A stretch of DNA of 64,000 nt from Mytilus edulis. Its lineage: Eukaryota; Mollusca; Bivalvia; Mytilida; Mytilidae. The first letter of the stretch is position 1; the number at the start of each line of letters is the position of its first letter. Shown piece by piece: positions 21,640 to 33,440 of this stretch. The position numbers and the translations under genes were made by a program. The notes beneath the pieces were generated by a model. That model had not been told where the DNA came from. It worked only from the letters and a program-made list of their open reading frames with translations, and did no database searches. The DNA is taken from NCBI RefSeq assembly GCF_963676685.1, contig NC_092357.1, forward strand, positions 17,349,607-17,413,606. The letters are read 5' to 3'.

Positions 21640-22260
21640 TTATTTAAATGTTAGGTCAAATGTCATGAAAATATCTCCAGAAAATATGTGAAAAAAATGA
21701 AATATATGGCTGAATAAATATCACAAAAACATTTCCAAATATATTTTCTTAAACATGTGCATGATATAATTTAAACATTGCAACTATAATATCAGGTAAA
21801 CATCAGTAAATGTCCTTAAAAACATTTTGATAATGTTTTTTTCAAAATATTTGAAAAATGTTGTAAAAACATCAATAACTTTAAATAATGTCATAAAAAT
21901 GTTTATGGGACATTTTCTCTAAACCAACTACACAATATTTTTAAAATGTTTTTGCGACATTTTCACTGAAGGTCCTGCAAAATATTTCTAAAATGTTGAA
22001 AGAAAATGTTTTGGGAACCTTTATTTTAATGTGCATGCAAAATATTTTCCAACAATATTTGAAAAATGTTGTAACAACATTAAACACTTTAAATAATGTC
22101 ATGAAAATGTTTTGGGGATATTTTCTCCAAACCACCTACAACAAATTTTTAAAATGTTTTTGCGACATTTTCACTGAAGGTCCAGCAAAATATTTCTAAA
22201 ATGTAAAAACATTAAACAGTTTAAATAATGGCATAAAACTGTTTTGGGAATATTTTCTGC
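21640..22260. repeat. Tandem repeat, ~207-bp period, about three copies
   Basis: CGACATTTTCACTGAAGGTC recurs at about 21,956 and 22,163. TTTAAATAATGTCATRAAAA recurs at about 21,882 and 22,089, with a third, shortened copy at about 22,219. Open frames on both strands here arise from the repeat. Confidence 0.65.
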
Positions 22261-23590
22261 TTAATACTTTCTACATATTTCAAGGAAATAATTTAATAAG
22301 AATTAATATTTGATTAACAATTTTTACACCATATGTCCATGACTTACGAGTACTTGACTGAATTTAACCGTTCTTTGTCGGCTAAATCACAATGTTTATT
22401 TTTTTCGAGTGCTGAAAAATGACTTGTATCCTACAGTCGACCATTTTACTATATAAATACAAAACAGTATAGGCATACTTATCCTGCTTCTATTTGAAGC
22501 GTACGGACACATTCGAATCATTGTTTATGCGGCAGTTTACTTTGTGATCCCCGTTAAAATGCCGTCGATTTTTATGAAAAGTAACTTTGGTAAAATAGAG
22601 ATACCGGTACATGTTTTCATGCGTTAACTATAAATTGTCTGATAAAACATAAGTTCGTACTGTATATTGTAGGAAAATGCGGAAAAGGAGAAAGCTCGGA
22701 GAACATTGCATTTCTCTCGCATTTAGATTTAAGCTTATGCAAATAAATGTTGCATATTCCGACAATGAACGAATAAGGGATTTTTAACTTTCAATGACAA
22801 ATGTAAGGGAGGTTGTAATATTAGTGTGAACGGCAATCTACACCAATTATCCAAATATTCAATACGCTCCGAATTGTTTAAAATTCATTTTACATGAAAT
22901 ATAATATTAACAAAACATAAATTACCTTTATAACAATTATTACTTGGTCGGACTTGTTAATTTAGAAATAAATTACTTCCGCCTACCAGTAAATTGTAAA
23001 GCCTATCACATATGTTATACCTTAGCATAATAGCTTTTGCAAAAAGACTTTTTAAACCTCGATGTTTTAATACTTCGCGATCGAATCTTACCCTTTGGGC
23101 CATCACACTTTAGCCTGATACACCATCGTACTTTCGCGACCAAATGCTAACTTGATCTATAGAGAATCTAACTCTCTTTGTTGGTACAGGACTTATAAAA
23201 CATGGATCATACTGGTTATAAACTTTGCCAAAATGTGCTCATATACTTAAAATGAGACATTCCTGCATGTTATGCTTTACAATTAAAAGGGTATGTCCCT
23301 ATTTCACTTTTTCGGTGGGTAAATTTTAAAACACACATCAAAAGCTAACATGTTTTTATGAATGACAACTTACTGATTATGATTTTATAGCACTTGGTCT
23401 CCCTAAATGCTTTTTCCCCTTCTATCCAGTCAAGCTGTACATGGACATCAGTTTGTTGGTCAGTAAGGCTCTAATGATGGTCCTCACTATTGGTTGGAGG
23501 TCTGAACCACCACATAGCTTGGCCAGGACTATGATCTAAATTAAATAAATATGACTAATAATTTGTTTTGCAATTAACATGGACTAGAGA
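22261..23590. other. No recognisable gene
   Basis: I see no frame, exon or repeat that I can support here. Confidence 0.35.
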
Positions 23591-24240
23591 CCGTGTATAT
23601 TTACGCCAAACATTTTTCATTTTAAGCTGAAAAAATAGATTTTGCAAAATACTCTACAAATTTAAAAGTTTATTGGTTTGATAAATGTATCAAAAAACTG
23701 TTGAATTCACTTCTGAAAAATCATTTTCGTTATGAGATTAGAAATTTGTAATTTTCATGATATTACAATATTTAATTTCACGAGGATAATATAAAAAGTA
23801 ATGATAAGTTTGTCTTTAAAAGATTTCATCTTATCAACAGTTTGAATAAATTAAAACATTTGAATTTGATTGCTTTAGAAAAAAAACAAATTTCAATCTC
23901 CTTCCTAAGAACAAAATATTGAAATTGCTTTTTTCAATTTCCCTTTTAAAAATTGAAAAATGAAAAATGCTCCAACATGGAGCATTTTTAATTTGCCTTT
24001 AAAAATTGAAAAATGAAAAATGCTCCAACGTGGAGCATTTTTCAATTTGTCTTTCAAAATTGAAAAATGAAAAATGCCCCATATTGGTTGAATTTTCATT
24101 TTTTAGAAAATTTTCTAAAAAATGAAAATGTTTTTGTGTGTAGCATTTTTCAATTTTTGTAATCGTTTGACAAAATGAAAAATGCTCTAAAAAGGTTAAA
24201 GAAAGTGATATAAAAGATATTGAAAAATAGATAATCAAAT
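23591..24240 (+). mobile_element. Element H, copy 1, with hairpin minisatellite
   Basis: It begins CCGTGTATATTTACGCCAAA and runs through AT-rich sequence into three to four ~57-60-bp units (about 23,935-24,190). Each unit holds the imperfect palindrome AAAAATGCTCC(N)GGAGCATTTTT. The same layout in the opposite orientation is at 37,205-37,788, and the pre-minisatellite part aligns over about 330 bp. Open frames on the minus strand at 23,905-24,238 are products of the palindromes. Confidence 0.65.
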
Positions 24241-24783
24241 TATTTTTTCATTCATTGTTAACACTTTAGAAATTTTGTTTTTATGCTTTAAATATAATAC
24301 ACATGTGTGTATGTGTGAACCCGTAAATGCACATTTATAACCTAACCCCGAAAAGATAGGAGAAGAGCAACGCACCAGCAATTTTTTACTGATGTGGCAC
24401 AGAATATCATGCAATCTTTATTTCCCTTCCTATGTCGTTATTAACATTTAGGTTATCTTAATATTCCATATGTATCTCTTAAATCAAATAGATATTGGTA
24501 TGTTGAATTCATTGATAAAGATATTTAATTTTACTCTCAAGTTTAGTATTGTTTTAAAAGTTAATAAACATTTAATCTAAGATCTGAGCCATTTATGAGT
24601 GTTATGATCAAGGTATAACTATGCCTGATTTGAAAACGAAGTTGAGGTTTTTTAAATGAGTATGCAAAGCTGGTAACAATAACAAAGTGATCTAAGCCCC
24701 AACGACAGAAGAGAGAGTTATTCACAAATGTAAAGTAAAAAAGAAAATGTAAGATGGACTTTCAATAAATTAAAATTTCTTAC
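24241..24783. other. No recognisable feature
   Basis: AT-rich sequence with no supported gene; if the exon at 24,784-24,912 is real, this is the beginning of its first intron. Confidence 0.3.
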
Positions 24784-24912
24784 TTTCATGCACTGGCTAC
24801 GCGTTTGGTAATATCCTAGGTGACAACCTAGAAAAGATGTAAAGATAAAAACAACACCTAGGAAAGCTGTTCTTTTCCCAATCTCCATGTATAAAGTTGA
24901 TGAATGTGCCAT
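24784..24912 (-). CDS. Candidate first exon of a secreted or membrane protein
   Basis: On the minus strand an ATG at 24,912 (context GGAATATGG, A at -3 and G at +4, preceded by an in-frame stop) opens 43 codons and runs into a donor GTAAGA exactly after a complete codon (24,784). The peptide has a charged start, then GKRTAFLGVVFIFTSFLG, a hydrophobic stretch of about 14 residues, then CHLGYYQTRSQCMK. That is the shape of a signal peptide or signal anchor followed by a Cys-containing extracellular start. I cannot find the next exon at lower coordinates, so this could be chance. No family is recognised. Confidence 0.35.
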
Positions 24913-25417
24913 ATTCCTTCTAAATACGGCTTATTTTGGAAGTCATTTTTTAACTAGATAACATTAATTTTTTCACAGTTTTTGATTTAATTTATTTACT
25001 TAGCTATTCAGATACCAATAGTGCTTTAACATTTGGCATCCATCGTCTCAGCTGTTCAGAATTACTCAGGTTACTTTTTGGTCCCGCGAGCAGGGTGTTG
25101 AATTTTTTTTTCTGTTTTTAACTGAAATACATTATTTTGGGAAAACTAATCAGGAATGAAGTCGACTAAAGATACGACTGTCGTTAGGAGACAATTTTGA
25201 AAACTTAGATGTATAATTGTTCATGTTGTCTTTTGTTTTTATATTATGGTTTATTTGGTAAATGTATAGTAAAATAGGTTTGATGTTGTCAAGACTGATA
25301 TTGCTAATTACTTTGTTCATTTTGAGACAGATTTTCTATTATTTAGAATGAATGTGAGGTGGCATTTCAGTTATAAATAAACTTCAAATGTGAAGCTAGT
25401 TTACGTTTCTCTATATA
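24913..25417. other. No recognisable feature
   Basis: It would be the upstream/promoter side of the minus-strand exon candidate; no clear promoter motif is seen. Confidence 0.3.
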
Positions 25418-25668
25418 TAAGAAGATGTGGCATGAGTGCCAATAAGACAGCTCGTCTTCTAAGTCACAATTTTTAAGATAAAAACCATTATAGGTCAAAA
25501 TACGGTTCCTACACAGAGTCTTGGTTCACACCAAACAGTAAGCTATAAAGTGTCCCAAAAATGACAAGTGCAAAACTATTCAAACGGGAAAAACAACGGT
25601 ATAATTTATATACAGAACGAGAAATACTTATGAATCACATGAACAAACGACAACAAGTAACATTAGAA
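25418..25668 (-). repeat. Copy of retroelement tail T1
   Basis: GAAGATGTGGCATGAGTGCC at the left, AAGCTATAAAGTGTCCC in the middle and CAAACGGGAAAAACAACGG at the right follow the reverse complement of 12,050-12,278. Confidence 0.7.
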
Positions 25669-25671
25669 GAT

Positions 25672-26425
25672 AACAAAACCTTTAAACAGACTTGTTAAGA
25701 AGGGATATAGTTACTATACTGTTGTCAGGTCATTAAAGTTTGCATATTTTGGCTTTAATATTGATTCACTTATCGGGTCTTTACATCGGAATTAAACAGA
25801 TTTATTTAAAAAAAAAACAGTTGTTGGCATGACACGGGTTATGTTCTTCTCTTAAATACTTTATGATTGTATAATACTAAACCCCTAACGGCAGTTGCCT
25901 GGAATTCCTACGATGAAGACTTAATCGTTCAATCAGTTTAATTGAGGCTTGGAGCTGGCATTTCAGTAACTGCTAGTAGTCTGTTGTTATTTATGTATTA
26001 TTGTCATTTTGTTAATTCGCTTTTGTTTTCTGACATCGGACTCGGAATTCTCTTGATCTGAATTTTCCTGTGCGTATGGTTATGCGTTTACTTTTTTACT
26101 TTGACCAGATGTATTGGGGGAATGATCTCAAAATTATGTTTAACCCCACCGCATTTTGCATCTGTCCCAAGTCAGGAGCCTCTGGCCTTTGTAAGTCTTG
26201 TATTATTTTTATTTTTATTTTTTTGTGTTTAGTTTGTTTAGTATGACGTCCATTATCACTGAACTAGTAGATAAATATTTGTTTAGAGGCAAGCTAAAGG
26301 ACGCCTCCGGGTGCGGGAGTTTCGCGCTGCATTGAAAACCTATTGATGACCTTTTGTTGTTGTCTGTTCTATGGTCGGATTGTTGTCTCTTTGACACATT
26401 CCCCATTTCCATTCTCAATTTTAGA
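25672..26425 (+). mobile_element. 5'-truncated Y-x-DD retroelement with T3 tail
   Basis: The first ~125 bases encode KPLNRLVKKGYSYYTVVRSL, then FGFNIDSLIGSLHRN and a stop at about 25,793-25,795. This corresponds to the last ~40 residues of the ORF at 10,655-11,255 (PLNKLISKGY, IGTNIDSVI). An untranslated stretch follows and then T3 (26,145-26,425: CCCAAGTCAGGAGCCTCTGG, GACGCCTCCGGGTGCGGGAG, GACACATTCCCCATTTCC). This joins T3 to the RT family as another 3' end. The minus-strand open frame at 26,215-26,505 is the T3 repeat read backwards. Confidence 0.65.
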
Positions 26426-27095
26426 AAAGGGTATTGTCTATATAAAAAAAGAAGGTTCAAAATTATTATGTCTGAAGCTGTCAGGGACAAGATAAATATT
26501 ATCAATATTTTGAGTCAGAGATGGGAGATCTTCCAATGATGCCCGCCCCTCCCCCCTCCAAAAAAAAGTAAACAACACTAAAATCTTATTCCGACATTAC
26601 ATATGGAATTTTATTTCATTCACGTGAATGATGTTTGAGTGACTCGGTATGCGCCTTTTCCAAATTATATATAAATTCCTCTTTTTTTGTTCTCCAGATC
26701 CCACCTTTGGTGTCCCCTTGATTTCATTACCCAATTTTTATAATCCTATATCCAGCATCCCCTTTTTGTTACCTCAACATCACCCCTCACTTCGAGGGCT
26801 ATTTGCAAGATTCATTTTTATCAAGATGGATTTTATGCCCAAAATTATCAGCCTGATATGGAACAGTTTCGTGATCCCTGTAAAAAAAAAACAAAAAAAC
26901 TTGTGACTTTCTGTTTACATAACGAATATAAAATGGGAGCGGATGAGCTACAAAAAATATAATAGTATGAAAAAGCGGCAATATCGATAATTTGTTTAAT
27001 AAAATTATTTAAAATTTCTCAAATTACAAGAGTGCACACGCTGAAATGTCTCTACGTCTTTACTAATCATTGATATTATGTTGAGGGGGGTCGGA
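26426..27095. other. No recognisable gene
   Basis: C-rich and A-rich low-complexity stretches; the short overlapping frames at 26,649-26,981 on both strands lack support. Confidence 0.35.
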
Positions 27096-27229
27096 GGGGT
27101 CCTGATTCCGAAATCATGGACGTAAAAACATGAAATAGCGAGGTCCCGAAAAAGGTTCTGCCCACCCTCTATGTTGATAGTCCTAAATATAAAGATATCC
27201 TACAACGATCACATAAACTTAACATGGTC

Positions 27230-27780
27230 CAAGAAAATTAGGCCAAGATCATTTAAACACAACAAGAAATACATGTACTCCTTACAATAAATCACTAAGT
27301 ATAATTGACGTTTTTCTTATAGTTTCTAAGAAACAGACTTAACCGAGAAAACTAAACACACGAACCATGAAATTAGGGTCAAGGATCAGAACCTTGGCAG
27401 GCAGAGGTGCACAGCTTACAATTCTTCCATACAGCAAATATATTTAAACTAGATTACGCACAAGAAATAACTGTTGATGCCAAACACGACACAAAAAGAT
27501 GAAAATTCTAAAATTCACAATTTCACGCATTTTTACAACATGACAATAGTTTAAGAAAATTAGACCAAAACTAAAAAAACTGAACACTGAGCAATGAACA
27601 GTGAAAATGAGGTCAAGGCCAAATAAAACCTGCCAAACTGACATGCACATCATTAAATACTTCCATACACCAAATAAAGATGACATATTGCATATAGTGT
27701 TAGAAAAAAAGACCAAATATAAAAAAAAAAAAAACTTAACTTTGACCACTGAACCATTAAATTAGATCAAGGTCTGATAA
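27230..27780. repeat. Diverged ~200-bp tandem repeat
   Basis: Units share CTTCCATACA(G/C)CAAATA (about 27,423 and 27,660), GAACCATGAAATTAGGGTCAAGG-like words (about 27,363, 27,590 and 27,750) and ACTTAACTTTGACCACTGAACC. About three decayed units are present. Confidence 0.55.
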
Positions 27781-28072
27781 CCACTATCATGCTTGACACA
27801 TCTATATCATTTCCGCTATTGTTCAATAAATTATCGTCATTTGATCTCGATGGACCAGCAACGCGTTGTGACTCAGGTTGGATTGGTTGATCCGGCATGT
27901 TTACTGGATCAAAATTCGATTCAGAGGCTCCTCTGATTCTACATCTATCCCTACCATCACGCCCCCTATTTCTGGTACATTTTGTTAATATGCCTGTGTT
28001 GTTTTCGAGAATTCTACGTATTTTAAATGACAATAAGATGGAATTAAATTGAACAGCATTTATATGGAACAT
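27780..28072 (-). CDS. Unidentified ORF, ~98 codons
   Basis: The minus-strand frame opens at the ATG of 28,072 and reads into the tandem repeat near 27,780. The middle part is polar and basic then acidic: RNRGRDGRDRCRIRG, then SESNFDPVNMPDQPIQPESQ and PSRSNDDNLLNNSGND. It is not repetitive and not AT-noise, so it might be part of an exon or of a transposon protein. There is no recognised domain, signal or membrane segment. It lies between a tandem repeat and a hairpin element, which argues for a mobile origin. Confidence 0.25.
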
Positions 28073-28094
28073 GATGTTAACGATATTGACGAGA

Positions 28095-28206
28095 GTGAGT
28101 TAGATCACGGTATGAAAGTGGAAAGGTCTTAGACTGATCGTTGTTAGAGCGTGAAAACAATGAAAATCAAAACTTTCATCCTGCTCGTACCGTGATCTCA
28201 CCTTTT
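28095..28206. repeat. Imperfect hairpin with GATCACGGTA arms
   Basis: TGAGTTAGATCACGGTATG at 28,095-28,113 faces TACCGTGATCTCA at 28,189-28,201, and GAAAGT faces ACTTTC inside. It may be the remnant of a small inverted-repeat element. Confidence 0.5.
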
Positions 28207-28687
28207 AGATCGCGGTGAGCGTTGTGCAATATTGGTCTAGTGTGATTTGGGCATAAAACATGCTCCTTGTTTCTTTACCTTTCCTATTGTTCAAAATGAG
28301 AAACTGGTTCTCGTCTTGTATTTTTGCTACCATACGTAACCTGCTTTCATCGTGTCAGAATACATTTTTTAATAATCGTGAAATATATATCACTTATAGT
28401 TCAGTAATTTCATTTATTGTTATTGATCGTAACGCAATTAATGAACATAATAAATACAGAAGAAACGTTGCTATCTTACTTTTTCTTAGTTTCCCCATTA
28501 GCATCATCAATTGATACATGTACAACTGTACATTTATAAAAAATCATATATATGGCACATGAAAATATATAACGCTGCCGCACGCTCTCCGTGTATTCAT
28601 TTACTCTATTCGTGAATGGCGTGCTTTGTAACTGACCTGACGAGTACTAAACTAAGTGTTTGTTTTATTCATAATTTCATAAAAAAA

Positions 28688-28890
28688 AAGATGTGGTATG
28701 ATTACCAGAGAAACATTTTTTCCACCACCAGACATTAAATGATGATGAAGTAAGCAAGTATAATTCATGGTACAGTCTTCAACACTTAGGAAAACCAATA
28801 CCTCACAGCAAGCTACAAAAGATTCCAAAATGAAAAATTTAAAACAATTCAATTCATTCGAGAAAAAATAATTTGACGGCTCATATATAG
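28688..28890 (-). repeat. Strongly decayed copy of tail T1
   Basis: AAGATGTGGTATGATTACC at the left, ACAGTCTTCAACACTTAGG in the middle and CAGCAAGCTACAAAAG follow the T1 order on the minus strand. Confidence 0.45.
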
Positions 28891-29034
28891 AACTCTAAGT
28901 GATTAAAGATCACGAAACTCGTTTTAGGAGCGCAACCATCCCCATAACATTGAACAGTGATAAACAGCATATTATAAAACTTCTTATAAAATCAGTTGAA
29001 AAGACTTGACTCATTAAATATTAAATAAATAATT

Positions 29035-29669
29035 AAAGGGCTACGCTGTAAGCCCATGATACTCCCCTTGTCCGTATGTTTGAAATGAATTTTCTCAACG
29101 AATAAATGTCCTTGGCCGTTTCCGACATTTTTTACAGAAGAAAAATTCCACAACTGTACAATATCAAATCAGAAATTATATAAAAAAAACCAAAAGGGTA
29201 CTTAGTTTAATAACTGAAAAACATGAAAGGTAGCTTACATGTTAGTCAACAGATATAAACAATTCACTAAAGATTCATAAAATTTTGTAAAAGTGTTTAT
29301 GAGTGATTGCATAAAATTTCATGACACGGAAACGTAAAATCTGAAATTTTTAAAAACCGAAAGGGAGCATACGTCAATAGATATAAACAATTCTTCGAAG
29401 TTTGATTAAAGTTGATGGAAGCATTTTTGAATTATTGTCCGAAAACTGGAAAATCACCCCTTTAAGGATAAAATTTCATAACATGGAAACTAAAAATTTG
29501 AAATATAAAAATCGAAAGGGAGCTTACGTCAATAGTCAATAATCAATTCAACAAAGTTTCATAAAAGTTGGTGGAAGCGTTTTTTTCATTAATTGTCTGA
29601 AGTGTGGACGACGGACAGACGGACAACAGTATACCATAATATGTCCCATTTTAGACGGGCGTATAAAAA
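29035..29669. repeat. Interspersed repeat with internal ~150-bp near-repeats
   Basis: It starts at GGGCTACGCTGTAAGCCCAT and ends GACGGACAACAGTATACC .. GACGGGCGTATAAAAA. Inside, the phrase (G)AAAGG(G)AGC(T/A)TACGTCAATAG, with attached CAATTC and AAGTT(T/G), recurs three times (about 29,225, 29,365 and 29,515). Confidence 0.55.
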
Positions 29670-30690
29670 CCAAGAAACAAGTTATTAAAAAGGCTAAACG
29701 CATAGTACAGAAACAAACGCGCTTGAAGTTTGTGATGGTAAGTTCTAAGCGAATAACAACCTATAAACCATCATGTGTCTGAGTCTACAAAATCAGTCAG
29801 TAGAATTCAATGGATTTTGACAAAAACAAAATACGATAATTTTATTATCGACACCTGTTAGGATTATAAATCAATTATGTATCAAAGAGATCGACAGTTA
29901 ATTTTTATCAATCTTTTTCTGTAAGTTTGTATTCTCAGCAGAATCTCTATTAAAACTATGGCTTTATAACTCTCTTCATACATTTTTTCTATTACATCGA
30001 AACACGATGATTTGATATAAACTGATATGAACAGAAAAAGATGTCGCTTACACGGCAGCGAAATAACAACCCAACTAAACACATAACCAACAGTCTCTTG
30101 GGAAGCACTTATATTGTATTTAACAGATGACAGGGGTCTCTATACATATATTATGTCAACTTCCGGGTTCAAGTCTCTGTCATGCCATTTGGGAGTAGAA
30201 AAGAACGCTACCAAGATAATGATACATAAGAAAAAAGCGACATGACTCACTAGAAGACGATTTTTACACACACACACGAAACTTGTACAATGACAAAAGA
30301 TTTATCTATTAAATATTAACTTTTTATTGACCTTTCTTTTGACTAGCAAACAAAAATTAAGGCTATTTAAAAGAGGTGTTGTATGTCCCGAACAAAACGC
30401 AAAATCCATGACCGATCATGGTAACAGTCACGAAAGCAGACGGAATGTAGGATGAAAAACTTCAATCAAATAGTTTGAGTGTAAAATTGTTGCGAATTTT
30501 GTTTATCCAAAATCGATTTTACATATGTCCATCAATTTTTCCCAAGTTAAGTTAAGAAAAAGTGGGGGTGTCAGTGAAAAAACTATGTGAATTAAGTTTT
30601 TTTTTATGTCGTCCTTTACTTCTTGGCTTTGTGGAAGCGTTGACAATGTGTACTATACGCTGTCATCATTGCAGAAATTAAAACACTATG
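29670..30690. other. No recognisable gene
   Basis: A short minus-strand frame at 29,882-30,082 has no support. A CACACACAC tract lies at about 30,267. Confidence 0.35.
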
Positions 30691-30692
30691 TT

Positions 30693-30837
30693 TTTCCGTT
30701 GGTGCCCCCCCCCCCCTTTTTTTGAGGGGAAAATTTGGTTGATTATATAGGTAATCACTGAAGCATGACTGGAGCGCACCCTTTTAAGTTCAGTCAGTGC
30801 ACCCCTTAAATGAAAAGTTCTGGATCCGCCACTGCTG
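30693..30837. mobile_element. Non-autonomous inverted-repeat DNA element (hAT-like ends)
   Basis: The right end reads TGGATCCGCCACTG. Interior words AATCACTGAAGC(A/T)TGACTG and CAGTCAGTG are shared with the better-preserved element at 57,728-57,883, whose left end is CAGAGGCGGATTTAGGGG. A CAGNGGCGGAT end is hAT-like, but I cannot confirm the superfamily. Confidence 0.55.
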
Positions 30838-31145
30838 CTGTCGTAAATGATGGTAGCGAGGATTAACTGTTGCTAATGCTTTACCAACTCTAGCCTCAGA
30901 CTCTGGATTTTTTTTTTTTTTTTACTTTTTTTTTTATTTTAAAAGATTGCCAATGACTGAGACCATTTTTTTGTGTCGACCTTTTTGTCCGACAATACTC
31001 GTTTTTCTTTCACATATTAAAGATGTAAAATCATATTGAATAAAAGGTAATAGAATGTACACAAAACAGAACCTCATGGGAACTGTCTTATGTTAATACT
31101 ATTCACATAATTATGATATATTCTTTGCTACATTTGTTTTTCCTT

Positions 31146-31918
31146 AATAGTTATCCCATAAGGACGCGGTGTGTCAGTGTAAGATCACCCCGATGGCCGG
31201 AGGCCAGAGGGTGATCTAACACTGACACACCAAGTCCGACTGGGATAACTATTTTACATCCCAGCTGTTTTAGATTAGACGAAAAACCATTTAAAATTCA
31301 TAAAATCTAGTTTAGAACGCCACACAACCATACCAATATACTTTATATATTACTATATGATGTATACCCATTTTGAACCCCAAACACGATGAGTAGATAT
31401 CAAACAATATCAACTCGACCCACTTGCCAATCGGCCCACACTATATCGCCACTTTTTAAAAATATCGTCCCACTTTTGTTTACCGACTTGCCTCACTTTG
31501 AAAAAGTGTAAAATCAAATTGAATTAACAGTCTGAAAACTCACTAATTAACGAAAATGGTTAAAACCCCACTGAATAAAGGTTTGACAACTCGCCCCTCT
31601 TATAAAAAGATCTTGCTTTCTTTAAGTATGTCAAATTACTATTATTTCGTATCAAGTCGTCCTGGTGTAGTGGTATGTGTCGTGGCTTGATATGCTAAAG
31701 GTCTTGAGTTCGAATCCCAGCACTGGATTTTTTCTACGTGAATTTTAATAGATAGTCGTATAATTAATTATAAGTTTTATAGTGGATTTTACATTCCCGC
31801 CAAAATGTTACAGAACAAAGGAAAGCATGCATAACAAAGAAACTCAAACTGGGGTGATCTGGTAGGGGTGATCCGGCTCAGATCACCCCTGTTAGAACAA
31901 AGGAGCTGGGATGTAAGG
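31146..31918. mobile_element. Foldback-type element with nested hairpins
   Basis: The left part (31,146-31,253) is a 108-base near-palindrome: AATAGTTATCCCA against TGGGATAACTATT, then GTGTGTCAGTGT and GATCACCC against their complements. TTACATCCCAGCT at 31,254-31,266 is repeated inverted as AGCTGGGATGTAA at 31,904-31,916. A third perfect hairpin, AGGGGTGATC/GATCACCCCT, is at 31,864-31,890. In the middle lies the tRNA-like sequence. There is no coding sequence, so it is non-autonomous. Confidence 0.6.
31656..31727 (+). tRNA. tRNA-like sequence, anticodon GAT (Ile type), probably a pseudogene
   Basis: The 72-base layout fits a tRNA: box A TGGTGTAGTGG from 31,663, anticodon loop TTGATAT at 31,687-31,693 (anticodon GAT at 31,689-31,691) on a stem of four pairs, and box B GAGTTCGAATCC at 31,706-31,717 with four of five T-stem pairs. 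However, the acceptor strands (31,656-31,662 and 31,721-31,727) do not pair well and the D stem is only wobble pairs. Internal RNA polymerase III promoter boxes look intact, so it may be transcribed, but I doubt that it makes a working tRNA. It lies inside a foldback element. Confidence 0.45.
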
Positions 31919-32299
31919 TTAAAGCAAATATAAGAAGTCATTTATCCTTCGAAATATAAATTTACCACAAATACATGCATGCAAGTTAATTTCATATTTT
32001 TCTTTATTAGATGATGCTTATTTCATGCGCGTAGCTACGTTTACGTCAAAACGCCCGGGCGTACACTTGAATTTGGCAAAAAAAAAAATCATCTCAATAA
32101 AATTAAAAGAATTAAATAATAGTACATAAACCTTCTATGTCTTTCTTCAATGGCTTGTAATTACGAATAAAAGAGACAAACATTTTTATCATATGATATT
32201 TTTGTTCATTTTCTGTCAAAGTCTTAATATACCGTGAATTCTATACTCACTTTCCTTTTCTTTTTTTTTAAAGCAATTCATTATGTGCTAAGATTCGAT

Positions 32300-32745
32300 A
32301 TGCGGTTTTCATTTTTTGTCGAGCCATTGTCATTTATGTCGCAAAAGCGAGACATTTCGACCCTAAATTTCGCCAGCGGTGCCAATATTATAACTATGTA
32401 CATTTAGGTTCAGTATGTTGTTAAAGTTTTAAGATATTAATAACTTTAATTGTCAAACCTTCGTAAAATTTTACGGTAGCTGGACAAAAACTGTTGATGG
32501 TCAATAGAGTATCCAGAGTATAATGACGAAATTATATATGATGAGTTTTCCCTTAATTTATTGTTTAAAAGGAATTTCATTTTGCATTTACAGTCTGAAA
32601 TTAAAATGTGTTACATGTCAATTACTTTGTTAAACATTCGTCGAATTTAATGAAAGTTTATTGAAGTTTTTTTTATGGTTAATTTCAGAAGCAAATTTTT
32701 TTTTCGTTCAATTTTCCGTGTAACTGTTATAATGACTCTTTTTTT
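32300..32745. repeat. Probable old interspersed repeat
   Basis: TTTGTCGAGCCATTGTCATT followed by GTCGCAAAAGCGAGAC resembles a bivalve repeat family I recognise only loosely. The rest of 31,919-32,950 shows nothing else. Confidence 0.3.
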
Positions 32746-32954
32746 TTTTAACGTATTCAGTACTTACACTTTGTAAAACGTCACCAGTATCTGAGCAGAA
32801 AGTTGATGAATAAGGAGTATGTCAAAGAACGTCCGTCCTTTTTCTAAAACATTTCATCGGAAGATACCAATATCTTGCTGACATATATTCCGTATCATCT
32901 TCACAATTACTACACGATGGTATCTTTACGCAATTTAAATCAGACGATCTGGAA

Positions 32955-33058
32955 TTTTTGTCACGTTTGTTTCGAGCGACATTGATGTGTCCTTTGTAGA
33001 CGATACGAGCGTCTGGCGCAAGTACAAAATTTCAAAGCTGGTATCTATGATGAGTTAA
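32955..33058 (-). repeat. Fragment of the repeat at 14,620
   Basis: Read on the minus strand, CATAGATACCAG, CGCCAGACGCTCGTATCGTC and TACAAAGGACACATCAATG match the order at 14,615-14,690. The open frame downstream (33,093-33,371) has no support. Confidence 0.6.
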
Positions 33059-33440
33059 TTTTCGTGATAAAAATAAACCTCCGCAGTTTGTCATGAAACT
33101 TGTGCAGAAATTAATATTCCTGACCAAGACAAAATATCTAATGAAAATATGTAATGGACTGATAAATTATTTTTCGCTCGGAGAAATCCCAGGCGAGAAC
33201 CAGGGTTCCATAGAGAACCCTTTACAAATTTTAATATTTCACCTGAACAACTCATTTACGACATTTGCACATGAAAATGTGTTTTCGTTGATTGAGTGCT
33301 TTACCCAACGGCCCCCTAAGGCTTTAATCATATTTGAAAGTAACTGGTATAAGCCAATGACCCGTCATTAAACTCTAAATAAACACAATAAATAGATAAA
33401 ACATCAAAAAGAAACTATTTGTAATCTAAAGAATGTTGTT

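Noticed and set aside
23905..24238. Minus-strand ORFs with repeated HFSFFNF words
   Set aside because: They are translations of the palindromic minisatellite.
27444..27749. 101-codon minus-strand ORF rich in Phe and Leu
   Set aside because: It lies wholly in a decayed tandem repeat and reflects A-rich DNA read on the other strand.
31656..31727. Functional tRNA-Ile gene
   Set aside because: The acceptor stem does not pair and the D stem is only G-U pairs; I list it as tRNA-like instead.
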